DNA of 64,000 nucleotides. Source: Paenibacillus sp. MAHUQ-63 (GTDB lineage: Bacteria > Bacillota > Bacilli > Paenibacillales > NBRC-103111). The position numbers were made by a program, and so were the translations under genes. How positions within the stretch are numbered: position 1 is the first letter of the stretch; each line of letters opens with the position of its first letter. Shown piece by piece: positions 1-8,509 of the stretch. The notes under the pieces were generated by a model that worked only from the letters and a program-made list of their open reading frames with translations, did no database searches and was not told the origin of the DNA. Where the stretch lies: positions 620,001-684,000 of the forward strand of contig NZ_JARADB010000002.1 of the NCBI RefSeq assembly GCF_028765165.1, written 5' to 3'.

Positions 1-1
1 T

Positions 2-49
2 TTCAAAGGCAGAGACTTGATGGAGAAAGTGGAAGTCGTTGAAGCGTAA
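2..49 (+). CDS. ppiB: C-terminal end of a cyclophilin-type peptidyl-prolyl isomerase (partial)
   Basis: Only the last 15 codons and the TAA stop are present; the gene enters from the left edge. The visible tail ends in RDLMEKVEVVEA, which resembles the C-terminal strand of bacterial cyclophilins (GDVMKEVRVEG in B. subtilis PpiB, from memory). A strong terminator follows 15 nt later. Synteny supports the call, because ppiB lies upstream of the riboflavin genes in B. subtilis. The stretch is too short for certainty. Confidence 0.45.
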   Translation, partial: FKGRDLMEKVEVVEA

Positions 50-64
50 TAACGAAGAAATGAG

Positions 65-96
65 GAACCTGCCGATGTCGGCAGGTTCTTTTTTTT
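65..96 (+). terminator. Rho-independent terminator of the upstream cyclophilin-like gene
   Basis: A perfect 11-bp stem (65-75 pairs with 78-88, 2-nt loop, so the top pairs probably open) is followed by eight T residues (89-96). It is GC-rich and ends the gene that enters from the left edge. Confidence 0.9.
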
Positions 97-99
97 GTG

Positions 100-300
100 G
101 CTGCGCAGGAGGTGGAGGACGGGCGGCGGTGGCAGGATGGCAGGTAGGTGATGGCGCGGCAGGACGTGAATGAGGGATGTGGCAGGAGGGACGGACGTGG
201 CAGGTTAGGCAGGTAGGTGATGGCAGGATGGGAGGTAGCAGGTTAGGCAGAGTAGATAATGGTGGAACAGGAGGTGTCAGGGATGGATGGTGAGCAATAA
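100..300. repeat. G-rich, C-poor degenerate repeat tract
   Basis: About 200 nt made largely of GGCAGG, GGTAGG, GGATGG and GGTGATGG words on the plus strand. A 17-nt word beginning GGCAGGTAGG is exact at 139-155 and 208-224. GCAGGTTAGGCAG-type words recur at 200-212 and 238-250. No open frame with coding character is visible. The many closely spaced GG runs could form two-layer G-quadruplexes on the plus strand. Function is unknown. Confidence 0.6.
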
Positions 301-344
301 CTGGAAAAAATCATGTTATTTCAACCTTCAATTGGCTTGTAGGA

Positions 345-490
345 GAAATAACGGGAATCTGTCCTGTTAAAATTGCACCAAATCCCTGATATCCGGCATT
401 TACCATGAAAATAACGGGAGATTTTCCCGTTATCACACTCGCATGGGCATCTTTTGGCTGGAATAACGGGAGATATTCCAGTTACGCCAT
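345..490. repeat. Block of three ACGGGA-type imperfect inverted repeats (copy A)
   Basis: Three palindrome-like units occur at about 347-371, 411-433 and 460-486. The middle one is clearest: ATAACGGGA (411-419), 5-nt loop, TCCCGTTAT (425-433). The third, read on the minus strand as CGTAACTGGAATATCTCCCG, nearly matches the plus strand at 10083-10102. The two blocks therefore belong to one dispersed family, in opposite orientations. The open frame at 321-542 on the minus strand is a by-product of the repeat. The remainder of 491-738 shows nothing else I can support. Confidence 0.7.
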
Positions 491-738
491 CTCCGGGGGC
501 AGCTACGCCCTTTGCCGTAGGTCGAAATTGCAGGAGCTTCACTTCAGAGCCGGATCACCTCCCGCCCGAGCACTATTTTAGGATAATTACAGCGGGCCCG
601 AAGAGGAGTTCTTACAAATACTAACATAAGTGTTGTGAAAACTAATACTCTCACACCGGATTAACGTAATTTTCCTAACACTTTTTTAAGAGAATAGGGA
701 TATCCATCCATTTCATGAAGACGGAGTGAAAATTTTAG

Positions 739-2292
739 ATGAATCGAAGAGACTTTAAACTGCGAACTCTGGTCGACATGCTCGTTCTTATGTCTGTTTT
801 GACAACGCTTACTGTAAGCGTCATCGTCGGATATGAACATGAGAAGAAATCGCTCATCCAAACAACCTTTCAATTAAATAAAATATACGCCGATAAGCTC
901 GCGGATACCGTCAACGGGCTCGTGATCAATTTGAAACAAGTCATGGGAGGAACAGGCGTTTATGTCGCTCAAAATGCGGACCTGTCAGACCGTTACGATA
1001 TACTGCAATTGCTGAGGCATAATCACTCCAGCTTGAGTTCGGTTACGCTTATCGACCGCACGGGAGTTATCACCGACGCATCTCCCGTACAGGTCGGGCT
1101 GCAGGGGCAGCATGTGTCCGGTGTCGTTGCACGGTTGTTCGCAGAGCGAAAGTATGGCATTTCAGAAGCTTATGCAACGGAAGCAGGAGTGTTATCCGTA
1201 GCGCTTGTGCAGCCTTTATTTGACGAAAGGGGCGAGTTTCTGGGGGCGCTGAGCGGGACGATCTCGCTGCATGAGTCGAATCTCTTTAATACGGTATTAA
1301 GCGATTCGATGAAGGACACCGAAGGCACTTACGTATATGTTGTCGGGTCCAGAGGCGAGCTGATCTATCATCCGGACCCGACGCGCATCGGCGAGGATGT
1401 CAGCAGCAATCCGGCGGTACAAGATATTCTTCATGGAGAGAGCGGCGTTAGGAGAATCAAGAATAGCAAGGGGGTCGACATGCTAGCCAGCTATACGTAT
1501 ATGAACGAGACCGGCTGGGGCATTATCGCGCAGACCCCTACGGAAGTCGTGCTGAACGAGGCGCGTCATCTTGTTTTACAAATGCTGGCGTATGTGGTTC
1601 CCATTCTGCTCGCATTCCTGATCGGGATCTATGTGGCAATCGGCAAAATGTCACAGCCGCTCGTAAGGCTAGCCCAATACGCGCAAAAGCTGTCAGCCGA
1701 CAATCTGATTCGCGAGGAACCTCCCCGCATCCATTCCTGGCTGTACGAAGCGAATAAGCTGCACCAAGCTCTCGGCGTGGCCGTAAAGCATTTGCGCTCC
1801 GAGTTCGACCATCTATCGGTGGTCGCGCAAACGGATTCGTTGACGGGGCTGTACAACCGCCGTACGATGGAGGCATACTTGCATAACCTTGTAGGTCAGA
1901 ACAAGGCTTTCGCTTTTTTGCTTATCGACATCGACCGCTTTAAGCTCGTGAATGATCAGGAGGGGCATGAGACTGGGGATAAAGTGCTGCAATTGGTTGC
2001 ATCCATTTTGCAATCATGTGTGGACGGGCGGGGCTACTGTTTTCGGTTTGGCGGAGAGGAGTTCGTCATCCTGCTGCCGGATCAGAGTCTGGAAGCGGCG
2101 CTCGAGGAGGCTGAGCGTATTCGCCAGTCGATGGAGACGAACCGGGGATACAATGGTCGAAAAGTGACGCTGTCGATCGGCGTAGCCGCCTACCCGCTGA
2201 CCACGAGCGAGCCGGACAAGCTGTTCGAACAGGCGGACAAAGCGCTGTACCGCGCCAAAAGCGGCGGCCGCAACCGGGTTGAATCGGCTTGA
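739..2292 (+). CDS. Membrane sensor diguanylate cyclase (extracytoplasmic Cache-like domain + GGDEF)
   Basis: Probably makes cyclic di-GMP from two GTP in response to an extracellular signal. It has an N-terminal membrane segment (about residues 11-32), a roughly 240-residue outer region with Cache-type features (SVTLIDRTGVI, then GELIYHPDPTRIG), a second membrane segment (about 276-302), and a C-terminal GGDEF domain starting near TDSLTGLYNRR (365 on). The active-site loop is GGEEF (438-442), an active-type variant. I see no RxxD inhibitory site five residues before it, so product inhibition may be weak. No EAL domain is present. It stands alone, with GGAG about 11 nt before the ATG. A PilZ-type c-di-GMP receptor gene lies at 32634-33287, but linkage of the two is inference. 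Confidence 0.88.
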   Translation: MNRRDFKLRTLVDMLVLMSVLTTLTVSVIVGYEHEKKSLIQTTFQLNKIYADKLADTVNGLVINLKQVMGGTGVYVAQNADLSDRYDILQLLRHNHSSLSSVTLIDRTGVITDASPVQVGLQGQHVSGVVARLFAERKYGISEAYATEAGVLSVALVQPLFDERGEFLGALSGTISLHESNLFNTVLSDSMKDTEGTYVYVVGSRGELIYHPDPTRIGEDVSSNPAVQDILHGESGVRRIKNSKGVDMLASYTYMNETGWGIIAQTPTEVVLNEARHLVLQMLAYVVPILLAFLIGIYVAIGKMSQPLVRLAQYAQKLSADNLIREEPPRIHSWLYEANKLHQALGVAVKHLRSEFDHLSVVAQTDSLTGLYNRRTMEAYLHNLVGQNKAFAFLLIDIDRFKLVNDQEGHETGDKVLQLVASILQSCVDGRGYCFRFGGEEFVILLPDQSLEAALEEAERIRQSMETNRGYNGRKVTLSIGVAAYPLTTSEPDKLFEQADKALYRAKSGGRNRVESA

Positions 2293-2327
2293 AGTACGCT
2301 CGGTTCCCTGATGTGTTAAAAAAGACC

Positions 2328-2356
2328 TTGCTTTTTCGAAGTGTGAGTGATAAATT
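2328..2356 (+). promoter_or_regulatory. Sigma-A-type promoter of the rib operon
   Basis: TTGCTT (2328-2333), a 17-nt spacer and TAAATT (2351-2356). The predicted start near 2363 is about 23 nt before the FMN riboswitch, which is the expected arrangement. Confidence 0.5.
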
Positions 2357-2385
2357 TTTCATAAGTTACTTTTCATATGTGTGCA

Positions 2386-2562
2386 ACCTTCGGGGCGTGG
2401 TGAAATTCCACACCGGCGGTGATTCGACGGCTGGCCATTAGGCTGGAGCGTCGATCAGTCCGTGACCCGTTTTGAAGCTAGCGGTACCTGACATACAGCT
2501 TCGCTACGGCTGACCCGGTGAGAATCCGGGACCGACAGTATAGTCTGGATGGGAGAAGGAGA
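2386..2562 (+). ncRNA. FMN riboswitch (RFN element)
   Basis: Contains the conserved RFN blocks in order: CTTCGGGGC near 2389, GTGAAATTCCACACCGGCGG, CAGTCCGTGACCC near 2457, the GACCCGGTGAGAATCCGGG segment near 2513, and ACAGTATAGTCTGGATGGG ending near 2553. It senses flavin mononucleotide. In Bacillota it switches off transcription or translation of the riboflavin genes when FMN is plentiful. It lies directly upstream of ribD. Confidence 0.96.
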
Positions 2563-2725
2563 ATGCGAATCCAAGATTCGCTGTGCATGCTTGTACATTT
2601 TTTCACGAGAACAAAAATTCGGCAGGTCTGTCCTTTCGACAACTACGCCGGTCTTGTTTGATTTGATCAAAAATGGAGCAGGCGCGTACAGCCGAGGCTT
2701 TTTCGTGTTACCTACAAATCTCTGG

Positions 2726-2755
2726 CCCCTATCCGATATGCGGAGGGGTCTTTTG
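2726..2755 (+). terminator. Candidate riboswitch-controlled terminator
   Basis: CCCC-TA-TCCG (2727-2734 region) pairs with CGGA-GGGG (2741-2748), followed by TCTTTT. It lies between the FMN aptamer and ribD, so it could be the expression platform. The T-run is short and I did not compute the alternative antiterminator fold. A translational mechanism is also possible. Confidence 0.4.
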
Positions 2756-2793
2756 GCGTTCGTTCAAATTCTACCTATTGGCGGTGAACAGGC

Positions 2794-3903
2794 ATGCATG
2801 TCTTGAATGATGAAGCATATATGAGGCTAGCGCTGCAAATGGCCGAAAGCGCGCTTGGCCAAACAGGGATCAACCCGGTTGTCGGCTGCGTGCTGGTCAA
2901 GGAGGGGCGCATCGTTGGCATGGGGGCTCATTTGAAAAGAGGACATGGCCATGCCGAGGTTCTCGCTCTGGCTATGGCCGGCGAGGAGGCAAGCGGCAGC
3001 ACCGCCTATGTCACCTTGGAGCCGTGCAGCCACTACGGCAAGACGCCGCCCTGCAGCGATCGCTTGATCGCCGCGGGAGTGACGCGCGTCGTGGTTGCCG
3101 GCACGGACCCGAATCCCCAGGTGGCCGGCACCGGTATCGCCAAGCTGCGAGCCCACGGCATCGACGTCTCCGTCGGGCTGCTGGGGGAGGAAGCCGCGGC
3201 GATGAACGAGGCTTTCAACAAATATATCGTCACGCGCATGCCATTCGTGACGCTGAAGACCGCCAGCACGCTGGACGGCCGCATCGCCTCCAAGACCGGC
3301 GACAGCCGGTGGATCACATCGCCGGCGTCGCGCGCTTATGTGCATACCCTGCGCCACCGGCATCAGGGCATCATGGTCGGCGTCGAGACGATCATCGCCG
3401 ACGATCCGCTCCTCAGCGCGCGCGGCGACGTACCGGCCCTGCAGCCGGTACGGATTATCGCGGACTCGCGCTTGCGGATCCCGCCGGGCGCCCGGGTGCT
3501 CACGGAGCAGGATCGTCAGCCGACGATCCTGCTCGCGACCGCACAGGCGCCCGCAGAGCGGCGTGCCGCGCTGGAAGCGCGCGGCATCACGGTGCTCACC
3601 TGCGGGGACGGCCCGCAGGTGGATCTGACGCTCGCGATGCGCCAGCTCGGCGAGCGCGAGATCGGCTCCATCCTCCTCGAGGGTGGAGGACGGCTTAACG
3701 GCGCCATGCTGGAGCGGCGCCTGCTGGACAAGCTGGTGCTGATGTTTGCGCCGAAACTGATCGGCGGGGGACATGCAGCACCGGTGAACATCAACTTCGA
3801 AGGCTTCGCGAAGATGGATGACGCATTGACGCTCGACCGGTTGAAGGTCGAGCAGCTCGGACCGGATATTTGCATAACGGGCTATCCGGCGTATCAAGAC
3901 TGA
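2794..3903 (+). CDS. ribD: Bifunctional diaminohydroxyphosphoribosylaminopyrimidine deaminase / 5-amino-6-(5-phosphoribosylamino)uracil reductase
   Basis: Second and third steps of riboflavin synthesis from GTP: deamination, then NADPH-dependent ribosyl reduction. The N-terminal cytidine-deaminase-like domain (about 1-145) has the zinc and catalytic set HAE (53-55), with C78 and C87 inside PCSHYGKTPPC. The reductase domain follows from about 146 (TLKTASTLDGRIA, SRWITS). The 369-aa length is normal. It is the first gene of the riboflavin operon behind the FMN riboswitch, and ribE starts 16 nt downstream. The stretch around 3000-3750 is more GC-rich than its neighbours, without other signs of transfer. 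Confidence 0.97.
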   Translation: MHVLNDEAYMRLALQMAESALGQTGINPVVGCVLVKEGRIVGMGAHLKRGHGHAEVLALAMAGEEASGSTAYVTLEPCSHYGKTPPCSDRLIAAGVTRVVVAGTDPNPQVAGTGIAKLRAHGIDVSVGLLGEEAAAMNEAFNKYIVTRMPFVTLKTASTLDGRIASKTGDSRWITSPASRAYVHTLRHRHQGIMVGVETIIADDPLLSARGDVPALQPVRIIADSRLRIPPGARVLTEQDRQPTILLATAQAPAERRAALEARGITVLTCGDGPQVDLTLAMRQLGEREIGSILLEGGGRLNGAMLERRLLDKLVLMFAPKLIGGGHAAPVNINFEGFAKMDDALTLDRLKVEQLGPDICITGYPAYQD

Positions 3904-3919
3904 CGAATGGAGGGCTGCC

Positions 3920-4591
3920 ATGTTTACCGGCATAATTGAAGAAATCGGCCGCATGCGCCGCATTCATAGCGTGGGTCAAGCGATGGTATTGACGATTGCC
4001 GCACATAAAGTGCTCGAGGACGTACACTTGGGCGATAGCATCTCCGTGAACGGTGTCTGCTTGACGGTCATCTCGTTCGACAGCGAATCGTTCTCGGTGG
4101 ATGTGATGCCGGAAACGTACCGCAAGACGAATTTGCGCAACCTGCAGACAGGCGCCCGCGTGAATCTGGAACGGGCGATGGCGGCGAACGGCCGGTTCGG
4201 CGGACATATCGTGCAAGGACATGTGGACGCAACGGCGATGATTCTGTCACGCGTTCCGGAAGAAAACGCGGTCGTTTACCGGTTCGAACCGGACAATCCG
4301 CATATTTTCAGATATATCATTCCCGGCGGATCTATTACGATTGACGGCATCTCACTGACCGTCGTCGATGTGACGGAACGCGATGTGGCCGTCTCCATCA
4401 TTCCGCATACGCTCGCCCAAACGGTGCTGCAGGATAAAAAAGCCGGCGACACCATTAACATGGAATGCGACGTTCTAGGCAAATATATGGAGCGACTGCT
4501 GAAATTCGGACCTGCCGATAACGTGCAAGGCAGCGGGAAGAAGCAAAGTACGTTAACGGCCGGCTTTCTAGCAGACCATGGCTTTATGTAA
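3920..4591 (+). CDS. ribE: Riboflavin synthase, alpha subunit
   Basis: Final step: two molecules of 6,7-dimethyl-8-ribityllumazine are dismutated to riboflavin plus the aminouracil precursor. It starts with the hallmark MFTGIIEEIG. Two lumazine-binding beta-barrel repeats follow: the first contains DSISVNGVCLTV, the second SITIDGISLTVVDV, with GHIVQGHVDA between them. The 223 residues fit the family. AGGGCTG precedes the ATG. It is the second gene of the FMN-regulated operon, 16 nt after ribD and 36 nt before ribBA. Confidence 0.97.
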   Translation: MFTGIIEEIGRMRRIHSVGQAMVLTIAAHKVLEDVHLGDSISVNGVCLTVISFDSESFSVDVMPETYRKTNLRNLQTGARVNLERAMAANGRFGGHIVQGHVDATAMILSRVPEENAVVYRFEPDNPHIFRYIIPGGSITIDGISLTVVDVTERDVAVSIIPHTLAQTVLQDKKAGDTINMECDVLGKYMERLLKFGPADNVQGSGKKQSTLTAGFLADHGFM

Positions 4592-4627
4592 GAAGGAAGT
4601 TAAGCTCGAAGAAGAGGTGATTCAACC

Positions 4628-5854
4628 ATGACACAAATACGTTTCAGTACGATAGAGGAAGCGCTGAGAGACCTCAGCTTAGGCAAAGTTATTATTGCCG
4701 TTGACGATGAAGACCGCGAGAACGAAGGGGATTTTATTGCCCTGGCTGACAAAACGACGCCGGAAGTGATCAATTTCATGATCAAGGAAGGCCGTGGTCT
4801 CGTCTGCGCGCCGATCACGGAGGAGCGTGCGCAAGAGCTCGATCTGCCGCCGATGGTCGCGAGGAATACGGATTACCACGGAACCGCCTTTACGGTATCG
4901 GTCGACCATATCGAGACAAGTACAGGGATATCGGCGCACGAACGTTCAAGAACGGTGATGGGCTTGATTCATCCGGCAACGAAGCCGCATGATTTCCGCA
5001 GGCCCGGCCATATTTTCCCGCTGATCGCCAAGAAAGGCGGCGTGCTGCGCAGAGCGGGTCACACCGAAGCGGCTGTGGATCTGGCTATTCTATGCGGATC
5101 TTACCCGGCGGCCGTGATCTGTGAAGTCATTAAGGAAGACGGCACGATGGCCCGTGTTCCGGATCTGATGGAGATTGCGGAGAAACACAATTTGTGCTTG
5201 ATTACGATCCAGGATTTGATTCAATACCGCAACAGGCAGGAGAAGCTCGTCCAGCGTGAAGTGGAAATCAATCTGCCGACCGATTTCGGTACGTTCAAGG
5301 CGATCGCCTATACGAACCAGCTCGATAATAAGGAGCATGTCGCTCTGGTCAAAGGGGTCATCGACCCTGCGAAGCCTACGCTGGTGCGTGTGCATTCCGA
5401 GTGCCTGACGGGCGATGTGTTTCATTCGCACCGCTGCGATTGCGGGCCACAGCTGGATAGCGCACTAAAACAGATTGATGAAGAGGGCAATGGTGTATTA
5501 TTATATATGCGACAGGAAGGCCGCGGCATCGGTTTAATCAATAAATTGAAAGCTTACGCTTTGCAGGAGCAGGGATTGGACACGGTTGAGGCGAATATTA
5601 AGCTTGGCTTCGCTCCGGATCTTCGCGATTACGGAATCGGCGCTCAGATATTGAAGGATCTCGGCATCAGCCAGCTCCGCCTGCTAACGAATAATCCGCG
5701 CAAAATCAAAGGTCTCGAAGGCTATGGCCTGGAGGTCGTTGAGCGCGTGCCGATCCAGATGGCCTCTAAGGAGGACAATGTGAATTATTTGCGGATCAAG
5801 AAGCAGAAGCTTGGCCATATGCTGAGTTTCCACGATTCCGGCAGCGGCATTTAA
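4628..5854 (+). CDS. ribBA: Bifunctional 3,4-dihydroxy-2-butanone-4-phosphate synthase / GTP cyclohydrolase II
   Basis: Supplies both precursors of the pathway: the four-carbon unit from ribulose 5-phosphate and the pyrimidine from GTP. The N-terminal half (about 1-205) carries the acidic metal-binding loop [10 protein letters not shown] (26-35). The C-terminal half is GTP cyclohydrolase II with zinc ligands C259, C270 and C272, RQEGRGIGL, and the DTVEAN element. The 408-aa fusion matches B. subtilis RibA. AGAAGAGGTG precedes the ATG. It lies between ribE and ribH in the FMN-controlled operon. Confidence 0.97.
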   Translation: MTQIRFSTIEEALRDLSLGKVIIAVDDEDRENEGDFIALADKTTPEVINFMIKEGRGLVCAPITEERAQELDLPPMVARNTDYHGTAFTVSVDHIETSTGISAHERSRTVMGLIHPATKPHDFRRPGHIFPLIAKKGGVLRRAGHTEAAVDLAILCGSYPAAVICEVIKEDGTMARVPDLMEIAEKHNLCLITIQDLIQYRNRQEKLVQREVEINLPTDFGTFKAIAYTNQLDNKEHVALVKGVIDPAKPTLVRVHSECLTGDVFHSHRCDCGPQLDSALKQIDEEGNGVLLYMRQEGRGIGLINKLKAYALQEQGLDTVEANIKLGFAPDLRDYGIGAQILKDLGISQLRLLTNNPRKIKGLEGYGLEVVERVPIQMASKEDNVNYLRIKKQKLGHMLSFHDSGSGI

Positions 5855-5909
5855 GGCACGATCATTTTACCAATAAACCGGTTTTCATAGAGAAAGGGAG
5901 AATATAACC

Positions 5910-6380
5910 ATGGCTACGATTTACGAAGGACATTTAGTATCGCAGAATTTGAAGTACGGCATTGTTGTTGGACGTTTCAATGAATTTATTACTTCCAAGC
6001 TGCTCGGCGGCGCACAAGACGCTTTGAAACGCCACGGTGTAGAGGATAACGAAGTGGACATCGCTTGGGTACCCGGCGCATTCGAGCTTCCGCTTATTGC
6101 ACAGAAGATGGCGGAGAGCGGGAAATACGATGCAGTGATTACGCTTGGCGCCGTCATTCGCGGTTCAACGCCTCATTTTGATTATGTATGCAGCGAAGTT
6201 GCCAAAGGCGTTTCGGCGATCAACCTGAAAACCGGCGTGCCAACGATTTTCGGCGTATTGACGACGGATTCGATTGAACAAGCTGTGGAGCGTGCGGGGA
6301 CGAAGGCTGGCAACAAAGGCTGGGAAGCTGCTGTAACCGCGATTGAAATGGCGAACTTGACGAAGCAATTCACTTCCTAA
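5910..6380 (+). CDS. ribH: 6,7-dimethyl-8-ribityllumazine synthase
   Basis: Condenses the ribitylamino-uracil with dihydroxybutanone phosphate to give lumazine, the substrate of RibE. Assemblies are usually icosahedral 60-mers. Motifs visible are [19 protein letters not shown] and [15 protein letters not shown], which includes the catalytic histidine. The 156 aa are typical. AGAAAGGGAG precedes the ATG. The stop codon abuts the ATG of the next gene (TAAATG), so the two are probably translationally coupled. Confidence 0.97.
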   Translation: MATIYEGHLVSQNLKYGIVVGRFNEFITSKLLGGAQDALKRHGVEDNEVDIAWVPGAFELPLIAQKMAESGKYDAVITLGAVIRGSTPHFDYVCSEVAKGVSAINLKTGVPTIFGVLTTDSIEQAVERAGTKAGNKGWEAAVTAIEMANLTKQFTS

Positions 6381-7025
6381 ATGCTTTCGTATTATCATCT
6401 GGAGACGCTGCTCCCACGGCTGCTTGCGTTCCTGATCGCCATGACGCTGCACGATGCGGCGCATGCGGGCTTGGCCAAGCTGCTCGGGGACTCTTCCGCC
6501 CGGAATAACAAACGTTTATCGCTGAACCCCTTGGTGCATTTGGACACCTTGGGGCTCGCGATGATTGTTTTCGGTCCGTACGGCTGGTCCAAACCGATGC
6601 CGGTCAACGCTTCGAATTTTAAGAGAAAGCCCAAGCTGTCCCATACTCTCGTTTACATAGCCGGTCCATTAACCAATTTGCTGCTCGCGTTGTTCTTCTG
6701 GTGGCTCTATTTCTTTCTTCCGTCATTCGTACAGGGAGATGCGTCCGAGTCGATCGTCGTGGAACAGTGGCGAGTCTATTTGCAGTACGGCGTCATCGTC
6801 AATATCATGCTTGCCGTCATTCATATGGTACCGCTTTACCCGCTCGACGGGTGGCACATCGTGCAAGGCCTGGTCCCTCCGAAGCAGCAAAGATGGATGG
6901 ATCGCAACAAGCGTTATGCACTTATTCTAGTTATTGTGTTGCTGATTACTCCTGCCGGTCAATGGGCGCTTGAACATGTATACCCGCTTGCCGCGCAATT
7001 GGTTATGAATCTATTTTCTATATGA
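6381..7025 (+). CDS. Site-2-protease-like (M50) membrane protein with HDxxH in place of HExxH
   Basis: A multi-pass membrane protein of 214 aa with the outline of a short M50 zinc protease: H24-D25-A26-A27-H28 in the first membrane helix, a mid-protein GPLTNLLLAL segment, and a third-ligand-like motif PLYPLDGW (D156). The usual catalytic glutamate of HExxH is replaced by aspartate, so activity is uncertain although the three metal ligands appear kept. It starts directly after the ribH stop with no clear Shine-Dalgarno, which suggests reinitiation. It occupies the place of ribT in B. subtilis, between ribH and scpA. The substrate is unknown. Confidence 0.75.
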   Translation: MLSYYHLETLLPRLLAFLIAMTLHDAAHAGLAKLLGDSSARNNKRLSLNPLVHLDTLGLAMIVFGPYGWSKPMPVNASNFKRKPKLSHTLVYIAGPLTNLLLALFFWWLYFFLPSFVQGDASESIVVEQWRVYLQYGVIVNIMLAVIHMVPLYPLDGWHIVQGLVPPKQQRWMDRNKRYALILVIVLLITPAGQWALEHVYPLAAQLVMNLFSI

Positions 7026-7040
7026 CAAGGGGGAGAAAAA

Positions 7041-7832
7041 ATGAAAGTTACTTATAAGCTGGAAGCTTTTGAAGGCCCCCTTGATCTCTTGCTTCATCTT
7101 ATCGATAAAAATGAACTTGACATTTATAATATTCCGATCAAAGAAATCACGGAGCAATACTTAGAGTACGTACAAGCCATGCAGGAATTCGAACTGGAAG
7201 TGACGAGCGAATTTCTCGTGATGGCTGCGACGCTGCTTTCGATTAAGAGCAAAATGCTGCTGCCTAAGCCGCCTGTGATCGATGAGTTCGACGAATATTT
7301 TGACGATATGGAAGACGAATTGGATCCGCGAGCTGAACTTGTCGCCAAGCTGATCGAGTACCGGAAGTACAAATCCATTGCGGACATGCTCCGGGACAAA
7401 GAGGTGGAGCGAAGCCAGGTCTATACGCGCGAGCCGGAAGATTTGACGCCGTTCCTGCAGCAGGTGCAGGAGAATCCGGTGGAAGGATTGGATGTCGCCG
7501 ATTTGTTGTATGCGTTTCAGCGTACGCTGCGCAAGCTGGCGAACCGGAACGTCGTTACCCGGATTCGCCGGGATGAAATTTCCGTGAAAGAGCGGATTCG
7601 CGAGGTCGTGGACTTGCTTAGAGTTCGCGGCGGCAAGCTGCTTTTCTCCAAGCTGTTTGATTACGAAATGACGCGGGAAGAAATTGTCGTCACGTTCCTG
7701 GCGATTCTCGAGCTGATGAAGATGAAGAGAGTCGTCTGTTATCAATACCGGTTGTTCGAAGATATCGTCATTCAAGCTAAAGAGGAGGATTCCATTGACA
7801 CTCAATTTTCAACAGATGAAATCGATTATTGA
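7041..7832 (+). CDS. scpA: Segregation and condensation protein A (kleisin)
   Basis: Kleisin subunit that bridges SMC heads and, with ScpB, forms the chromosome-organising condensin. The N-terminus has the typical YKLEAFEGPLDLLLHLI. An acidic central part (EFDEYFDDMEDE) follows, and a winged-helix C-terminus ends near YQYRLFEDI. The 263-aa length is normal. AAGGGGGAG precedes the ATG. The 3' end overlaps scpB by 38 nt, so the two partners are coupled in translation. Confidence 0.96.
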   Translation: MKVTYKLEAFEGPLDLLLHLIDKNELDIYNIPIKEITEQYLEYVQAMQEFELEVTSEFLVMAATLLSIKSKMLLPKPPVIDEFDEYFDDMEDELDPRAELVAKLIEYRKYKSIADMLRDKEVERSQVYTREPEDLTPFLQQVQENPVEGLDVADLLYAFQRTLRKLANRNVVTRIRRDEISVKERIREVVDLLRVRGGKLLFSKLFDYEMTREEIVVTFLAILELMKMKRVVCYQYRLFEDIVIQAKEEDSIDTQFSTDEIDY

Positions 7833-8415
7833 AGGATTGCTCTTTGCCTCTGGTGACGAAGGTTTGGATGCCAAACAAATCGCCGAGGTCATGGATCTGG
7901 ATGCCTATCTGGTACGCGATCTCATCAAGGATATGCGAACGGATTTCAAGCGCAAGCACCGCGGGATACAGATCGTGGAGGTAGCCGGCGCCTACCAGTT
8001 GACTACGCTGTCCGAGCATGCCCCCTACTTCGAACGATTGGCTTATACGCCATCCCGTTCATCTTTATCGCAAGCTGCGCTTGAAACTTTATCGATTATT
8101 GCCTATAAGCAGCCCATTACAAGGGTGGAGATAGAAGAAATTCGCGGCGTGAAATGCGACCGTGCCCTCGCTACCTTGACGAGCAAGGATCTGATTATTG
8201 AAGTCGGACGAGCCGATGCGGTAGGGAAACCGATTTTGTACGGAACGTCCAAACAATTTCTGGAGTATTTTGGCCTTAGTTCAATTAGTGAACTGCCGGA
8301 TACGGCGAACTTCCAAGGGGAGTTCGATCTGGAAGAAGAGACGCGCATGTTATTTGACCGGATCGGAGATCAGAAGCAGCTCACGTTGGACGACGTAACG
8401 GAAGAAACCGAATAG
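7795..8415 (+). CDS. scpB: Segregation and condensation protein B
   Basis: Winged-helix partner of ScpA in the SMC-ScpAB condensin. Recognisable segments are EGLLFASGDEGL, LSQAALETLSIIAYKQPITR and VGRADAVGKPILYGT. I chose the TTG at 7795 because AGAGGAGG lies 6 nt upstream and the reading starts just before the conserved N-terminus. The next ATG (7816) has no comparable Shine-Dalgarno. The product has 206 aa. A strong terminator follows at 8456. Confidence 0.95.
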   Translation: MTLNFQQMKSIIEGLLFASGDEGLDAKQIAEVMDLDAYLVRDLIKDMRTDFKRKHRGIQIVEVAGAYQLTTLSEHAPYFERLAYTPSRSSLSQAALETLSIIAYKQPITRVEIEEIRGVKCDRALATLTSKDLIIEVGRADAVGKPILYGTSKQFLEYFGLSSISELPDTANFQGEFDLEEETRMLFDRIGDQKQLTLDDVTEETE

Positions 8416-8455
8416 GAAGAAATGCATTTCATTTCCTTCAGATGCTCATACTAAC

Positions 8456-8496
8456 TCCACGTGCCGGAAACACATTTCCAGCCGTGGATTTTTTTT
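8456..8496 (+). terminator. Rho-independent terminator after scpB
   Basis: Outer stem TCCACG (8456-8461) pairs with CGTGGA (8483-8488), and an inner GGAAA pairs with TTTCC. Eight T residues follow (8489-8496). It ends the rib-scp transcript and rules out a start codon at 8495 for the next gene. Confidence 0.85.
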
Positions 8497-8509
8497 GTTA
8501 AGGAGGAGA

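Noticed and set aside
321..542. 73-codon minus-strand frame in the inverted-repeat block
   Set aside because: The frame is produced by the palindromic repeats, has no convincing Shine-Dalgarno and sits in a non-coding gap.
2549..2806. 85-codon plus-strand frame overlapping the riboswitch end and ribD start
   Set aside because: It begins inside the FMN aptamer and overlaps the expression platform and the ribD start; no protein family character.
3000..3750. GC-rich stretch in ribD considered as a transferred segment
   Set aside because: The protein is collinear with the family and sits in a conserved operon; a similar GC rise occurs in aroB. Local codon bias is enough.
2827..3963. Long minus-strand frame opposite ribD
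   Set aside because: Antisense shadow in a GC-rich gene; the ribD frame has all catalytic motifs.
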